Positions 22,495 to 34,638 of a DNA stretch of 64,000 bases are shown in pieces. The notes beneath the pieces are model-generated. The model ran no database searches. It saw only the letters and a program-made list of their open reading frames with translations, and was not told the origin of the DNA. The number at the start of each line of letters is the position of its first letter. Positions within the stretch are counted from its first letter, which is position 1. The translations under genes were made by a program, and so were the position numbers. Origin of the DNA: Solicoccozyma terricola (lineage: Eukaryota > Basidiomycota > Tremellomycetes > Filobasidiales > Piskurozymaceae); the NCBI GenBank assembly GCA_001600875.1, contig BCLD01000004.1, positions 219,536 through 283,535 on the forward strand, in the 5' to 3' direction.

Positions 22495-25400
22495 TCACTT
22501 GCCCAGTCGTGCTAGGAGACTTCCTCCCGCAAATATGCTGCGAGCTTTGGCATCGACGAGCGTTTGACTCCCGGTAGGACGTTGTCTTCCAATACCACTC
22601 TCCGGCAGATGCCTCGTCGTTGGTTCTTGGGATGATTGTGAATCGCCATGTGACAAGCTATTGCTCTGCAGCCATAGAGCGATTAGGGGATGTTTCAACG
22701 ACGAATCTTGCTCCTCACTCACCGTCGCGATGAACAACGCGTCGTAGATTTGTAGGCCTTCATTCACGTCGCAGCTAAATACATGAAGATAGTCGGCTTG
22801 ATCCTCGAACAAGCTCGGAGCGTCATCTTTTGAGTATCCGGTGTGTTGGATGTCAGGTTGCTTCATGGGTCTTGCGAGGAACAGGAACTCACGAGACTTT
22901 AGAGCAAAGACGAAGGGTTTCGGCGACTTGTGCGCCCTGCTGAAGGTGTACACGTCGAAAGCTGAAGCATGACAGAGGAAGATTTCGTCCTTGCCCTGTT
23001 CATTGAAAACGTCAGCCCCGCAGTGAAACTTGTCGGTCAGATCGACCCACCTTGTTGTTTTTGGCCAAGAAAACCAGTCCATCCCGAGTCTCCAACCATC
23101 GCTTGCTCCACTTTCCCTTCTTTTTCTCCCATTGAATGTAGGTCCCTAACATCGGGGTCAGTCGAGGAATGAGCTGATGGTGGCGTATACATCAGCATGG
23201 GAATGCTGGATTCCATCGAAGAAGACGCTTACATTTGGAGCAACCAACCTGATGTGGCTGCTTCGCTTGAGAAGGAATGCGTTCATGTTCGTATCAGGAT
23301 TCCAGCCGCGAGTGACTGAATGTATGGTTTCAAACATGCGCACTGGTCGATCTGTGGTCGACGCAGTCTAAGTGATTGCGGTGAGTTGGACGGAAGGGAT
23401 GAAATGCTTACCACAACCTAGTTCGTCGAACACCTCAAACAGAACCCAGTCCAAGTTGGACGAACCATCGCGATTTATCCGTTTCCGCGCTTCTAGGATT
23501 TGGATGACGTCCTCAGCGGTTGTCTGAGGCGTGACATCAACGGTCTCACAAGGTCCATGCAAGGATTCAATGAGGATGCGATGTTGCTCAATTCGTTGGG
23601 GAGGGAACGTGGATGGCGCGCTATCCATCGAAAGCTTTCGTACAACGGAGTACTGACCATGGTGTTGAGATTCCAAGGATGCGTGAGCGCCAGGGCTGTC
23701 GATCCTCGGTGATGCTGAACCAGCTGTCGAGGTGCCCTTCAAAGCCAGGTGGACGATAGAAGGCTTCCTGGAGTTACTTGATGACGTCGACGCAGAGTCG
23801 GTAAAGTTGGTTGAAACTTGCGGAAAACGGTGGGCGGAGGAAGCAAGCCACTCAGTATCGGTATTTGCGATTGATTGGATAGATTTGTCGCTGGACTGAG
23901 GCTTGAGCTTGCTATTAGAAGCCACTGACGTCTCACGTGAACGATGTTGCTGAGATTGAGAAGGGAAGCGACCTGCGGACTGATGTAACAATGCTGGTGA
24001 CTGTTGCAAGCTGGTATTGAGTATATGTTGCCCAGATTTCCTCACGCTCTCGTGTCTCGAGATTGAAGGGGTGATTTGCAGGTCAGAGGGGTTCGGTGGA
24101 GTATTCTGTCTCCTTGTGGATGCCGCGGGCCGAAGTTGCGACATTTTGCAGGGCGAATCGTGGTTCGCGCCCAAGGCGGCTGACTGGGGACTACTTTTGT
24201 ACGCCTGCAACTCTCCACTTCTCGCGAGCTTCCTGGCCGCCTCTTCCAGCAGCATTGAAAGTTGTGTAGCCGGCACCCCACCCTCACCCTTCCAATCCGG
24301 ATTGCTATTCCCATCGATCCGACCAGATGGCACCCTTACACCCTCACCTTTCATTTCCGAATTAAGCACATCGATCAGACGGGATCTTCTAGCTCCTGAG
24401 CTCCGCACGGCTCGACGACCCTTCTTCTCTTCTCTTCGTCGATGCTGTATTTCTTTTTGCATTTGAATTGCTTGTGGTAGCCGTTCGGCCAGTGGAATGT
24501 CATCCGAGTTCCTCGAGGTAATGTCACTATCGCTGTCCCCGTCCGAGCTGTTTGATGAACCTGAAGATCCTACCAGAGAACTAGTTCGAAGTCGGCGTTC
24601 ACGAGGGGAAGAAGGGGATCGAGATGCATCTCCGGATGACCTCTGGCGATTCCTCGCGCCTGTTTGTGACGAGCGAATTGAATTATGATGTCTTGTTTGC
24701 GTGATGGTGGAGTTGGAGTCGGAAGCTGTAGGCGGTTCTCTGCTAGTTGCTTCTCTTCCGCGATTTGGTTGTTGATTCTCCTCCCCATCCACCTCTCGTC
24801 TTTTCCACATTTCGTTATCAGACAAACTCCCGGATTCACCAATATCAAAGCTCGATATTCCCAAAGCACTCCTGTCTGAATTCCTAGTCCCGCTTGAATG
24901 TTCAGCGGAGTGGATAGCGGTTTCGGACCAAGGGAGGAGATGAAGAAATGGCGATGAAACCGGTAGGGGTAGAGGTAGTGATGGTGGTGGCGATGAAGGT
25001 ACACTATTCACTTCAATTCGATGTTGAGATACCTCAGTTCCACTCCTCGAACGACCTACAAGTGTCTGTGGACCTTTTCTCACCCTCTCCGGGTCCTTTG
25101 ATCTTCTCGCGTCTTTTAGTTCACTCGTTCTCTCGCTCGTTCTCGAAGTCCTTCCAGACGATCGTGTATACGTGCTATCCAAATTCTCTTCCTGAGGCGG
25201 GTCAATACCAAGCTCTGCGTAGAGGTCGAAGAATGAGGTGGATACTGGAGGAGCGGAGAATGATCGACTGCGTCGGAGGTGGGGTAGGTGTGGAGGATAG
25301 GAAGGAATGGTAGGGACGGGAGGTGCGAAGATGTCTACGATGAATTTGTCGTTGATAGGTTTAACGTGATCGATTGCAGTTCGTTTTGTGGAAGATGCAG

Positions 25401-26217
25401 CGTGTTGATGGACTAGATTGAAAATGTCCTTTATCGAATGTTGACGTTTGATACTAGCAAAGAACGATTCCTTGGACGAGGGAGCGGAAGCGGGTCCAAC
25501 GAGATCCTCTGCGTGGACGTGGGTTACGCTGGTGGTAGACGGTAGGACGGTCGGAAGTGTCTTGTTGGAAACGAGAGTTGGACGTCTGATTCGCGCTGTC
25601 GTAACGACGGCGAACGCGTTCACTGGCGCATCATCAAATCCCGCAGGTTGGACAGCCAGGGTCAGAGGTCTCAATGTCGGAGACTTGAGGACCGTCGGTG
25701 AGACTTGAGTGGATCTTTCCGTTGGCGTAGAAGGAGTGGTCACCGACCGGGAGTGATCAGCTTTGATGGTAGAGAATGTCGAGAAAGGATCTGCTGGAAT
25801 GAGAAAGGTTTGTGATGACAGTGTCGGTAAGAGAGGTGATCCGGCCGAGTAAACTCTTGGTGATGGTCTCGCGCTGGATGTTCGTTTGGATGTTGGTCTT
25901 GTAGATCCTGATACCGTTCTCGCCGACTCTGCGCGTAGGTTGACGCTAGACTTTGATTTCAGTCTGTCTCGTAGAGCACCTAAACCCGTTTTCTTCTCCT
26001 CCCGACCTCCCCACGGAAGGATATCGATCGGTGATGAAAGGGATGACGGGGATGATGGTGGGTGGTAGAAGAATGGGGGTGATTCGAGGCGATCTGATGG
26101 AGCTGGTGTTGGTGTTGGTGGTGGTGGGGTGTAGGCTAGGGAATGGATATATGCGAATGATGTTGTCGACGTCGACGCGCTCGACTTTGCGTACGGAGGC
26201 GTCTTTGATATGGACAA
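22495..26217 (-). CDS. RA-PH domain adaptor protein
   Basis: A huge first exon on the minus strand (to 23420 or so) encodes about 800 disordered Ser/Pro/Arg-rich residues followed by a Ras-associating domain: HRILIESLHGPCETVDVTP, AEDVIQILEARKRI, WVLFEVFDELGC. Next exons continue DRPVRMFETIHSVTRGW and NAFLLKRSSHIRLVAPN. A PH domain follows, TPMLGTYIQWEKKKGKWSKR then WLETRDGLVFLAKNN, KDEIFLCHASAFDVYTF and FALKS. It ends SIFAGGSLLARLGK. RA followed directly by PH is the arrangement of the MRL/Grb7 families and their fungal relatives, which link small GTPases to membranes; the specific role here is unknown. The last intron (22666-22722, 57 bases) is in-frame and stop-free. The start is uncertain: an upstream exon (about 26262-26505, VDDDSSRRDRSF at its end) splices well into TPPYAKSSAS. 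Confidence 0.75.
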
Positions 26218-26261
26218 CAGTCAGCTCGGTCCTCAGAGCGTGGTTTCTGGTCGAATGGGGA

Positions 26262-26505
26262 TGGGAATGGAGCTTACAAACGATCTATCTCTCCTGCTGC
26301 TGTCGTCATCCACCTCGTCCGTCTTGGATCGCAGCATTCGAGGGAGATACAGGCTTCCGGTCTTGATATCGGGAGGATTGCCCAGATCGTGAGCCTGGTC
26401 GGTCGCCAGTAGGCGCCGTTCAGTCCTGGACCGGAACATGACAGCTCGTAGGAAGATGCGATTGCCGAGGGAAGCGTTGTTGTAGATGTAGTCAAGTCGA
26501 TATAC
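26262..26505 (-). CDS. Probable upstream exon of the RA-PH gene
   Basis: On the minus strand an acceptor-like ctgtctgcag at about 26506-26515 is followed by an open stretch containing YIYNNASLGNRIFLRAVMF and LYLPRMLRSKTDEVDD. It ends at a GTAAGC donor whose intron closes at caaag before TPPYAKSS of the main exon. The 5' continuation is blurred by a 17-base C run (26532-26548); alternatively the frame continues through that run to a Met at 26598. Confidence 0.45.
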
Positions 26506-26810
26506 AATGAGCTGCAGACAGAAGGGCCCTTCCCCCCCCCCCCCCCCCTCCCTTCTTTTCCATCGAAATCCAGGGTCATTCCATCCCTTCGCTTCCATCT
26601 CTGCGACGTTTGTTTACGTTTTGCAACGCGTTGAACCGGAAATGGCTCGGTGGCAACGGAAACACCACGACAGGCTACCAGGCGCACAGCAAATGGAATA
26701 TACATAGCTCAACAAAGTCGGGTCAAGACATGATCAAGCACATGTATGGCTAACGGTAATCCCCTTCGCCTCCACCTTGCAAAACAACTCTAGAAAGAGC
26801 AGACCACTTC

Positions 26811-29043
26811 TTACCCTTTCGGGGATCGGACAAGGATAAGCATCGTGTTGACGATGAGTGCAAGACAACCTGCATAAACCCAAGGAGTACCCTGATGCGG
26901 CTTGAACCTCCATATGAGAGCGAAAAATATCCCGCCGAGGTTACCGAATGCTCCGACGAGTCTGGTGGTCACAAAGCGAGTACATCACACACACACGCGA
27001 TATTTAGCGCTTGAAACGATATGGGAGGATTGAGGAAAGAACTCACCCGCTGATGACTCCGTTATTCCTAGGATGGATATGTGGGACGAGACTGAAGTTT
27101 GCACCGTTGGCCATTTCGTTCACGATAGCGAGGACGACGAGGAGACCCATCATTCCCCCCAAATTGGGTGACTGGTGTGGCACAAGTCTCAGCATCGCCC
27201 GTTTTCTCTATTATTCCCGCCCACAAACTCCATCCCCAACTCCTACTCACCTTTTCCGACTGAAGCAGTTTTCCAAAGCCAACACATAAAGCTCCCTGAC
27301 AGATCCCAAGAGCGAGCATAAAGTATTTTTTACTTCTGATGCCGAACCTTGAATACAGCATGTCCGCGATCATACCACCGAGAGGGCGGGTGAAAACGTT
27401 GAGCAGACCGTACACCGAGGCCAAGTACCCGGCGTTGAGTTGACTGAGGCTAGGGTGCGGAGTGAGGATGTTGGCTGCGAGGTTTGAATCGACAGCTAGT
27501 TCGAAGCCGAATGTGGTCATACTGTGGGACATCCGAGTTCATGCTCAGTCGATTGAAAAAAAAGAAGACAGAAGAAATTGCCCCGCAACTCTCGACTCAC
27601 TATGCTAAAGCTGGTAACCAAGTCAAAGGGTCCAACAAGATCTTCCCTGCAGTCTTCCACGTTAACGGCTCATTGACCATCACATCTAGTTCCACGATTT
27701 TCGACTCATTCAAACCGGTAGTTGTCATCCCACGACTTGGTACTTTCTCCTCTTCCTCCTCATCACCAGTAACCTCTCGAATTTCTTGCCTTTCACCTCC
27801 TTCCTCTTGTTTTTTCTCTTCCATACGACGAATCTCATCTTCATCCAACTTTACTTCATATCCAGCTTTGATTGCTGCAGCAGTGGCGGGTGTTAGATGA
27901 CGTTGAGACCATTTACCGGCAGGGTGATCTTGTCCAAAGATGAGGGTTAGAGCAGCTACAGTGAGTAGGACCTGTAAAAACGATCATGACGGAAAAGAAT
28001 CAATTTGGTTTCATCACCGTGGAATCTCTTACGCCCTGCCATTGCTACTTACTGGTACGGGCACGACAGCGAAAGCGACTCGCCAGGCTACGTGCTGTGA
28101 CATTGTTTCATGAAGTTTCGAGTACAAGGATACCATGATAGCGTACTGAATGAAAAGAAAGAAGGGTAAAACGAGGGAACCAACGCAAGGCTATCAGTGG
28201 ATGTTCTCGTTCCCACTGCAATATTAACAATCACTCACTGTTGCTCCACCTCCTGCGTTTCCCAGTCCGGCTGCTATAGCGGCTACTGTACCGACGACAG
28301 TCTTGTCAAAAAACGCAGTTGTCCAAGCAACACAAGGGACGAAAGTTCCTCCCAAAATACCAATCTACAAGAGAACGTATATAACAAGGTGTCAGATCGG
28401 TGCTCCCTTTTCCTTGCAGAAACGGAGGAGGGACACTCACAAAGAACCTGATAACGTACAAATCACTGGCGGAATGGGCCGTACCAGCGAGTCCAGATGG
28501 GATAGCTCCGATTATCAGGATCGCGGCCATGACCAGACGCGGTCCGAACCTGTCCACGGCAGGTCCAACGACGAGACGGACAAGCAATGTTGCCAATAGC
28601 GCAATAATGTTGGAGTTGGCAACCTGGGCCGTAGTGAGGTTGAGGTCTTTCTTGATGGCTTCAGGGAAGAGCGGCGGGAAAGCAAACCATGACAGAACTT
28701 GATATGATGGGTAGGTGGCGTCAGGGGAGTTTCCTAATCTGAAAAAGAGAAAATCGTCTGAATATAACTCACAAGCAACGAAGAAACCCAACCAGGACAG
28801 GTGAAGTGTTCTCCCATATGCTGAGCGGATATTGAAGAACGGCACAGTGTAGCTTTTAAGATTAAGAGGATTCAATACCGGACTCCGCCATGTCGAAGAG
28901 AACTTGAATGCCGGCGGTCCAGTGGTGGAAAGTCTAGTGTATTTTGGAGTGGCGATCAGCGCTTGCTCGGACTGCTGCTGCTCGATAGCACCAGATTTAT
29001 GACCGGCTGAATTTTGAAGTGATGGTTCGGACACTGAGGACAT
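26811..29043 (-). CDS. NRT2: Nitrate/nitrite transporter, MFS NNP family
   Basis: The minus-strand start is [18 protein letters not shown]. Twelve-span MFS topology is visible across about eight exons: [18 protein letters not shown] for the first span, [20 protein letters not shown] and [18 protein letters not shown] next. The first nitrate signature is [12 protein letters not shown] and the second is [13 protein letters not shown]. Between spans 6 and 7 lies the long cytosolic loop typical of fungal NrtA/CrnA, rich in Glu/Lys (for example [16 protein letters not shown]). It ends LILVRSPKG. Known role: proton-coupled high-affinity nitrate import at the plasma membrane. It is transcribed away from nitrite reductase from a shared promoter. 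An intron of 78 bases near 28740 is in-frame and stop-free. Confidence 0.93.
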
Positions 29044-29923
29044 GCTGGAGGGAGTGGAGAGATGAGACTACGCAGGTAAAGTCTTGTTGGTGTATGGAGT
29101 TGAACGAGGCGTGTTGTCTATATACGTGGTTCCTGGGGATAGTTCGAGCAGAAGGCCAATCGGAAGTCCTGGACTCTTCTTACGGGGAAGAGATAACGGT
29201 GTCTTTAGAGGGATCGAAGTTGATGTAACAGCTTGCTTGCTGTTAACTGCACAAGAAGCCTGAAGCAACGCCTTATTGGAAGCATTTTACACCGAATCGA
29301 CAATGGTCCTATCTGGGTCCGAAGGGCTTAAGTGACCAGATAAGAGACAGAGTTTGGAAACACAGCACAAGCTAAGTCCCGGTGGGATAGGACAGTAAGG
29401 AGGCTGCCCAAATTCTGTGTGATTTGCAATCGGAGCAATCATTTTGGATGGTAGTCTGCCAAGATAAATGGACCCTGGACCCTTCACCCGGCTCTCATTG
29501 GAAGGTAGTCTTGAAGATAAGCAAGAGAGCCTGGTCGTAAATGCACCATCCCCATAAGTTACATCACGAATCTGCGAGCCCGTGGATGCGGGACGGGAAG
29601 GGCACTAGGTGGGATGGGTTTGCCACCCGTTTCTTATCTTTTGGGAATAATATGGCCCTCGTTCCTGTAAATTACTCCCGGACGTGAATAGTCACGATCG
29701 CGAGTTTTTGCTGAATTTGACTGCTAGCTGATAGTCTCCCAGGCCTACACAGCTGGGGGAAAGCGCAATCAGGCCGTCTCCATTGGTTCGTTGCTGCAGC
29801 TTGTACCAAGGAATCCTCCCCCATGGAGCTGGATTCAACGGAGCAGTCGTGCAATGCGAGATCAACATAAACCTGTCCACAGTTCCAACTTGTGGCCTGG
29901 CCTACCTTCCACCATCCCCAATC
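29044..29923. promoter_or_regulatory. Bidirectional nitrate promoter with four AGATAA sites
   Basis: The spacer separates the starts of the nitrate transporter and nitrite reductase. AGATAA occurs at 29338-29343 (with G following), 29462-29467 and 29515-29520 (G following), and on the other strand at 29634-29639 (AAGATAAG). HGATAR is the binding site of AreA/Nit2/Gat1-type nitrogen regulators; four strong sites in about 300 bases fit nitrogen-repression control of both genes. No full NirA-type CTCCGHGG site was seen. Confidence 0.75.
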
Positions 29924-32900
29924 ATGACAGTGTCACCACCACGATCTCCAGTCCGCTCATTGAGCACACTTGTTACAGGAGAACGAGATGCCTCCCAGGC
30001 TTCCTCTCGTACCCGAGTCTTCGTTGTGGGTCTCGGAATGGTTGGGTTGGCCTTCATCGAGAAGATGCTATCCCAAGATGAACAAGGGAGGTATAAAATC
30101 ATCACCGTCGGAGAAGAAACGCATCTAGCCTACAACAGAGTCGGATTGACGGATTTCTTTCTTCATAGGAAGATTGATGAGTTGTACTTGAACCAGCCCG
30201 AGTGAGTGAGATTGTCGCAGCTTGTCGGCCAGAGAACGCGAAGCTGAAGGTACGGCATTTTCCCTCGCAGATGGTACAAGGAGCAAGACCCGGATCGATT
30301 GTGAGCCGATAGACGTTCATTCGATATTTCTTCTCGGACCCATTGGCTGACTAGCACTATCCCCGCCTCGATCAGCGAATTCCACACCGGCGAGCAGGTC
30401 ACATATATCGACACTGCGAAGAAGATCGTCGAAACGAATAAAGCGACGTACGAATACGATATTTGCGTCATCGCAACTGGATCAAATGCTGGATTCCCAT
30501 CTTACTGTGAGTGTGTTTTGTAGCCTTCCAACAAGCAAGTCAACTGATTAGACGCCCGCTCTCAGGCTCCGCCGAGAGAGCTAAAGAGACGAGAGGTATC
30601 TTTGTGTACCGGAACATTGCAGACCTGGAAGCCATCATGCACTATGCGGAGCGACCAGGGGTCAAGCACGCGACGGTTGTAGGAGGTGGTTTACTCGGCT
30701 TGGAAGCTGCAAAGGCAGTGTACGACCTTCCCACCGTCCCTGAGGTATCCATCATCAACAGGCAGGGTTACCCGCTGTCTCGTCAGTTGGACGAAGAAGG
30801 CGGAGAGATGGTCCTCCGCAAAATCGAGGCGATGGGCGTACAAGTCTTCACCAACGTCAACGTAAGCGAGATGAATGTCAAACAGGAGGAAGATGGCAAG
30901 GATGTCTTCACAGGGTTCGACTTCACGGATGGCGAGTCGATGGAAGCGGATCTGGTCATTTTCGCTGTTGGAATCACTCCTCGAGACGAGCTCGCTCGGG
31001 AATCGGGCATCAAAGTCGCGCCTAGAGGTGGTATTGCCGCGGACGATGGCCTCATGACATCAGCTCAAGATGTCTACGCCATTGGAGAGTGCTGTTCCTG
31101 GAGAGGCAATACATACGGTCTCATTGGTCCAGGAGTGGAGATGGCGGATATCCTGGCTTTTAACCTCTGTCAAACTAGCACAACTGTTGGTTCATTCCGA
31201 CCGAGGAAGATGAACGCACCGGATTTATCGACGAAGCTCAAGTTGATGGGAGTCGACGTAGCCTCTGTGGGAGACTTTTTCGCCGACAAAGTGATGGGGA
31301 GAAGCCAAAAGCCTCTGGTGGAAACGCTGAGGAACACCGGGAAGCCAGAACATCCTAATACCCAGGTACTATCGGACACTCATGTGCCCGAGGAACCGGA
31401 GGTCCCACAAACGTCTGATGGAGCTCCACGGCGGAACGGTGCATCGGCAAAGCGAATCAAGATCGCAGTACCGCAGCAGGATGAGCCGATCAAATGTCTG
31501 ACTTACAAGATGAGTTTTGAGAGGTGCAGTGGGTCGCTTAGCACCTGTTCTAACGTCCTGCCTTCGTCCCCGCCCTCCACGATCCTTTTGGGTCAGTCTA
31601 TAAAAAGATGATCTTCTCAGCCGATGGCAAGCACCTGCTGGGAGGTATCCTTGTTGGAGACGTTTCCGACTTTGTCAAGCTGGTCGCTATCATCAAGAAG
31701 AAAAAAGCGCTCGATGTCCCACCCTCACAATTCATTGTAGGAGCCAACAAGAGCGGGGAGGATGCAGGAGAGGATCTTGATGACGACGCCCAGATCTGCT
31801 CGTGTCACAACGTCACCAAGGGAATGGTCTCTGCGCGAGTCAAGGACGGAACTTGTAAGACGATCGGTGACATCAAAAGCAAGACAAAGGCTGGTACGGG
31901 ATGTGGTGGATGCATGCAGCTCGTTCAAAATATCTTCAACTGCGAGATGAAGAAGGCGGGGCACGCAGTAAGCAACAACATCTGTGAACATTTTGCCATG
32001 TCTCGACAAGACCTGTTCGCAATAGTCAAGGTCAAGAACCTGGACAACTTCCCTGACATCATGCGCGAAGCTGGTGTCAAGAAGGATGCTCTAGGTTGCG
32101 ACGTCTGCAAGCCTCTTATCGGAAATCTCATCTCATCCACAGCTGGTATCAACAAGCACGTCATGGACCCAGTGCACCATTCAAATCAGGATACAAACGA
32201 TCGCTTCCTCGCCAATATCCAGCGAGATGGAACTTTCTCTGTCGTGCCTAGAATGGCTGCTGGTGAGGTGACGCCGGATGGCCTGATGGCAATCGCGATG
32301 GTTGCCAAGAAGTACAATCTGTACACTAAAATCACTGGTGGGCAACGTGTCGACCTGTTCGGTGCGCGGAAACAGGATCTACCAGACATCTGGGAAGCGC
32401 TGGTCAAGGCAGGTTTCGAAAGTGGTCACGCCTACGGAAAGTCACTGCGGACAGTCAAGTCTTGCGTCGGGAGTACATGGTGTCGTTACGGTATTGGAGA
32501 TTCAGTGGGTCTTGCAGTGCAGCTGGAGGAGAGATACAAGGGTATCCGCTCCCCACACAAGATCAAGGGAGGTGTCAGTGGATGTGTTCGAGAGTGTGCG
32601 GAAGCACAGAGCAAAGATTTTGGTCTCATCGCGACGGATAAGGGATGGAATATATACGTTGGGGGAAATGGCGGCACAAAGTGAGTAATGGGAGGTGATT
32701 GAGTTGGCGGACGGATTCTCATCCGAGTCGCTTGCAGGCCTCGTCATGCGTCGCTCTTTGCCACCGATGTACCTCCTAACAAGGTCGTCCGGTAAGTCAA
32801 GCTGTTCGCTACTATATACCCCGAGCGCCTAACCCACTTCGTCCTCCCAGCATCATCGACCGTTTCTTGATGTTCTACATCAAGTCCGCCGACCGTCTAC

Positions 32901-34153
32901 AACGTACAGCTCCCTGGGTAGATTCCTTCGAAGGTGGCATCGAGAAGTTACGCAAGATCATCATCGATGACGAGCTCAACATTTGCGAGCAGCTTGACAA
33001 GGATATGGATGCGCTGGTGGGAACGTACGAATGTGAATGGACGAGGGTCGTCAATGAGCCAGACAGGAGGAAGCAATTCAGACAGCACGTCAACACCGTA
33101 GGTCGATTACGACGCGATCTACCTGCGTTGGGAATCTTGTCCTGATTACTTTCCTTTGGTCACAGGATGAGGGTACTATCAATATCGAAAAGATCGTAGT
33201 ATGTACAGTCAGAAAGGAGATTGTCTATCGATTGGTGCTTACCTATTCACCCTTCTTATAGGAGCGAACTCAGACGCGAGCTGCCGACTGGCCCAAGGAA
33301 TTTGAGCCGGGTTAGTGATTTCTTCCAGTCGTTACCTCGACATCATGAGAGTCAGCGCTGAGAGCCCCTTCCCACAGTCAAGATGAACGACAGCATGATC
33401 CCCACGCCTAGATCGGATTGGATGTGGCAAAAAGTAGCATTATTATCGGACCTCACTCCGACCGATACAGCTACTACCTCCTGCTCGGTAAAGCTGGGTG
33501 ACAGTCAGATTGCCATCTTCAATGTGCCGAACAAGGGATTATATGCCACTCAACAGATGTGGTGAGTGAAGAACGCACGGCTTACAGTGAGCACTGTTCA
33601 CTGACGCAGAATTGGATGATTAGTCCACATAAACGAGCATTTGTGCTGGACCATGGTATAATTGGGGATGACAAGGATGGAAATGTCGTAAGTGCACATT
33701 TTTGCCATCTATCTCGTCTTTAGATATTGACAGCAATTGCATTGCTTAGTATGTTGCATGTCCATTGCACAAGAGACGGTTTAACTTGGAAGGCGGTGAT
33801 TGTTTGAACGACCCTGGTTCGTTGTAGTTCACCACCTCCGCATGAGTTTCGAAGCTGATTGTCGCTCCTAAATTCCGCAAATCCGTCCCCTAGATTACTC
33901 CATCATTTCCTTCGACGTCAAGGAAGAGAACGGCGACCTTTACTTGCGCCTGCCACCCTCTGGTGACCTCGATGAAGCACTTGGAACCAGCAAGTGGATG
34001 GTGAAGAAGGCCACTGCGGATATCGTCGGAAGAGGTGCAGCCACCGCTCTCAAGAACGGCACCATCTCGGTCGTCGGTCCTGACAATGCTCAGTCGGAAG
34101 AAGCTCCAAAGGCGAACGGGGGAGGATGTTCGAGCCACAAGCTGGAGTGGTAG
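29924..34153 (+). CDS. niiA: Nitrite reductase [NAD(P)H], siroheme
   Basis: About 1,100 residues over ten or more exons. Start MTVSPPRSPVRSLSTL at 29924 was chosen because the FAD fold VFVVGLGMVGLAFIEKM follows at the usual distance; an upstream in-frame Met at 29783 lies in the likely leader. Order of domains: FAD/NAD reductase part (VVGGGLLGLEAAKAVYDLP, then VYAIGECCSW), BFD-like [2Fe-2S] cluster (ICSCHNVTKG, TGCGGC), ferredoxin-like half domain (FSVVPRMAAGEVTPDGL), siroheme/4Fe-4S ligands (SCVGSTWCRYG and GCVRECAEA), and a C-terminal Rieske domain (CPHKRAF, CPLHKRRFNLEGG). Known role: six-electron reduction of nitrite to ammonium in the cytosol. All cluster cysteines and histidines are present. 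It sits between transporter and nitrate reductase, same strand as the latter. Confidence 0.96.
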
Positions 34154-34638
34154 TAGAGGGCGTCGTAAAAAGAGTCTCAGGACATGTCATATGGTGTTGT
34201 AAATGATTCTTTGGTTGACAGGACCATTCACGGCCCTGGAGCCAAATATAGGCATGTAGCCCTTATCTGCCTCCGTTGACCATCTCTTGATCGTTACAAA
34301 AGATCCCCAAAAAGTCTGTGCTCTGAAAATCCTAAATCAAATGATTTTTTCTCGATGATAAGCACTGCCCCAATGTCATCAGGAACAATCTCTCGATAAG
34401 AGAGCGATCTTCGGCCATCTTGTTTCTTGTTTCCCGCGCGGTTTCATTGGCCAGGAGCTGTGGAGCGTAGATCGACCCTTGGGACGTGCGCGGTGGCGAA
34501 TGAACCGTGGGCGTTCGAGGACCCCGGACTGGTGAAATGGATTTCCATTCGTTCGTCCCACTAGCATTTTCAAGAGCCACCTACCAGTTTGCTTGGGTGA
34601 TACATTACCCCGAACAACAAAGCAACAACGAGTAGATC
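34154..34638. promoter_or_regulatory. Nitrate reductase promoter with GATA sites
   Basis: Between the nitrite reductase stop and the nitrate reductase start. AGATAAG on the minus strand at 34262-34268, TGATAAG at 34356-34362 and CGATAAG at 34394-34400 match or nearly match HGATAR nitrogen-regulator sites. Confidence 0.65.
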
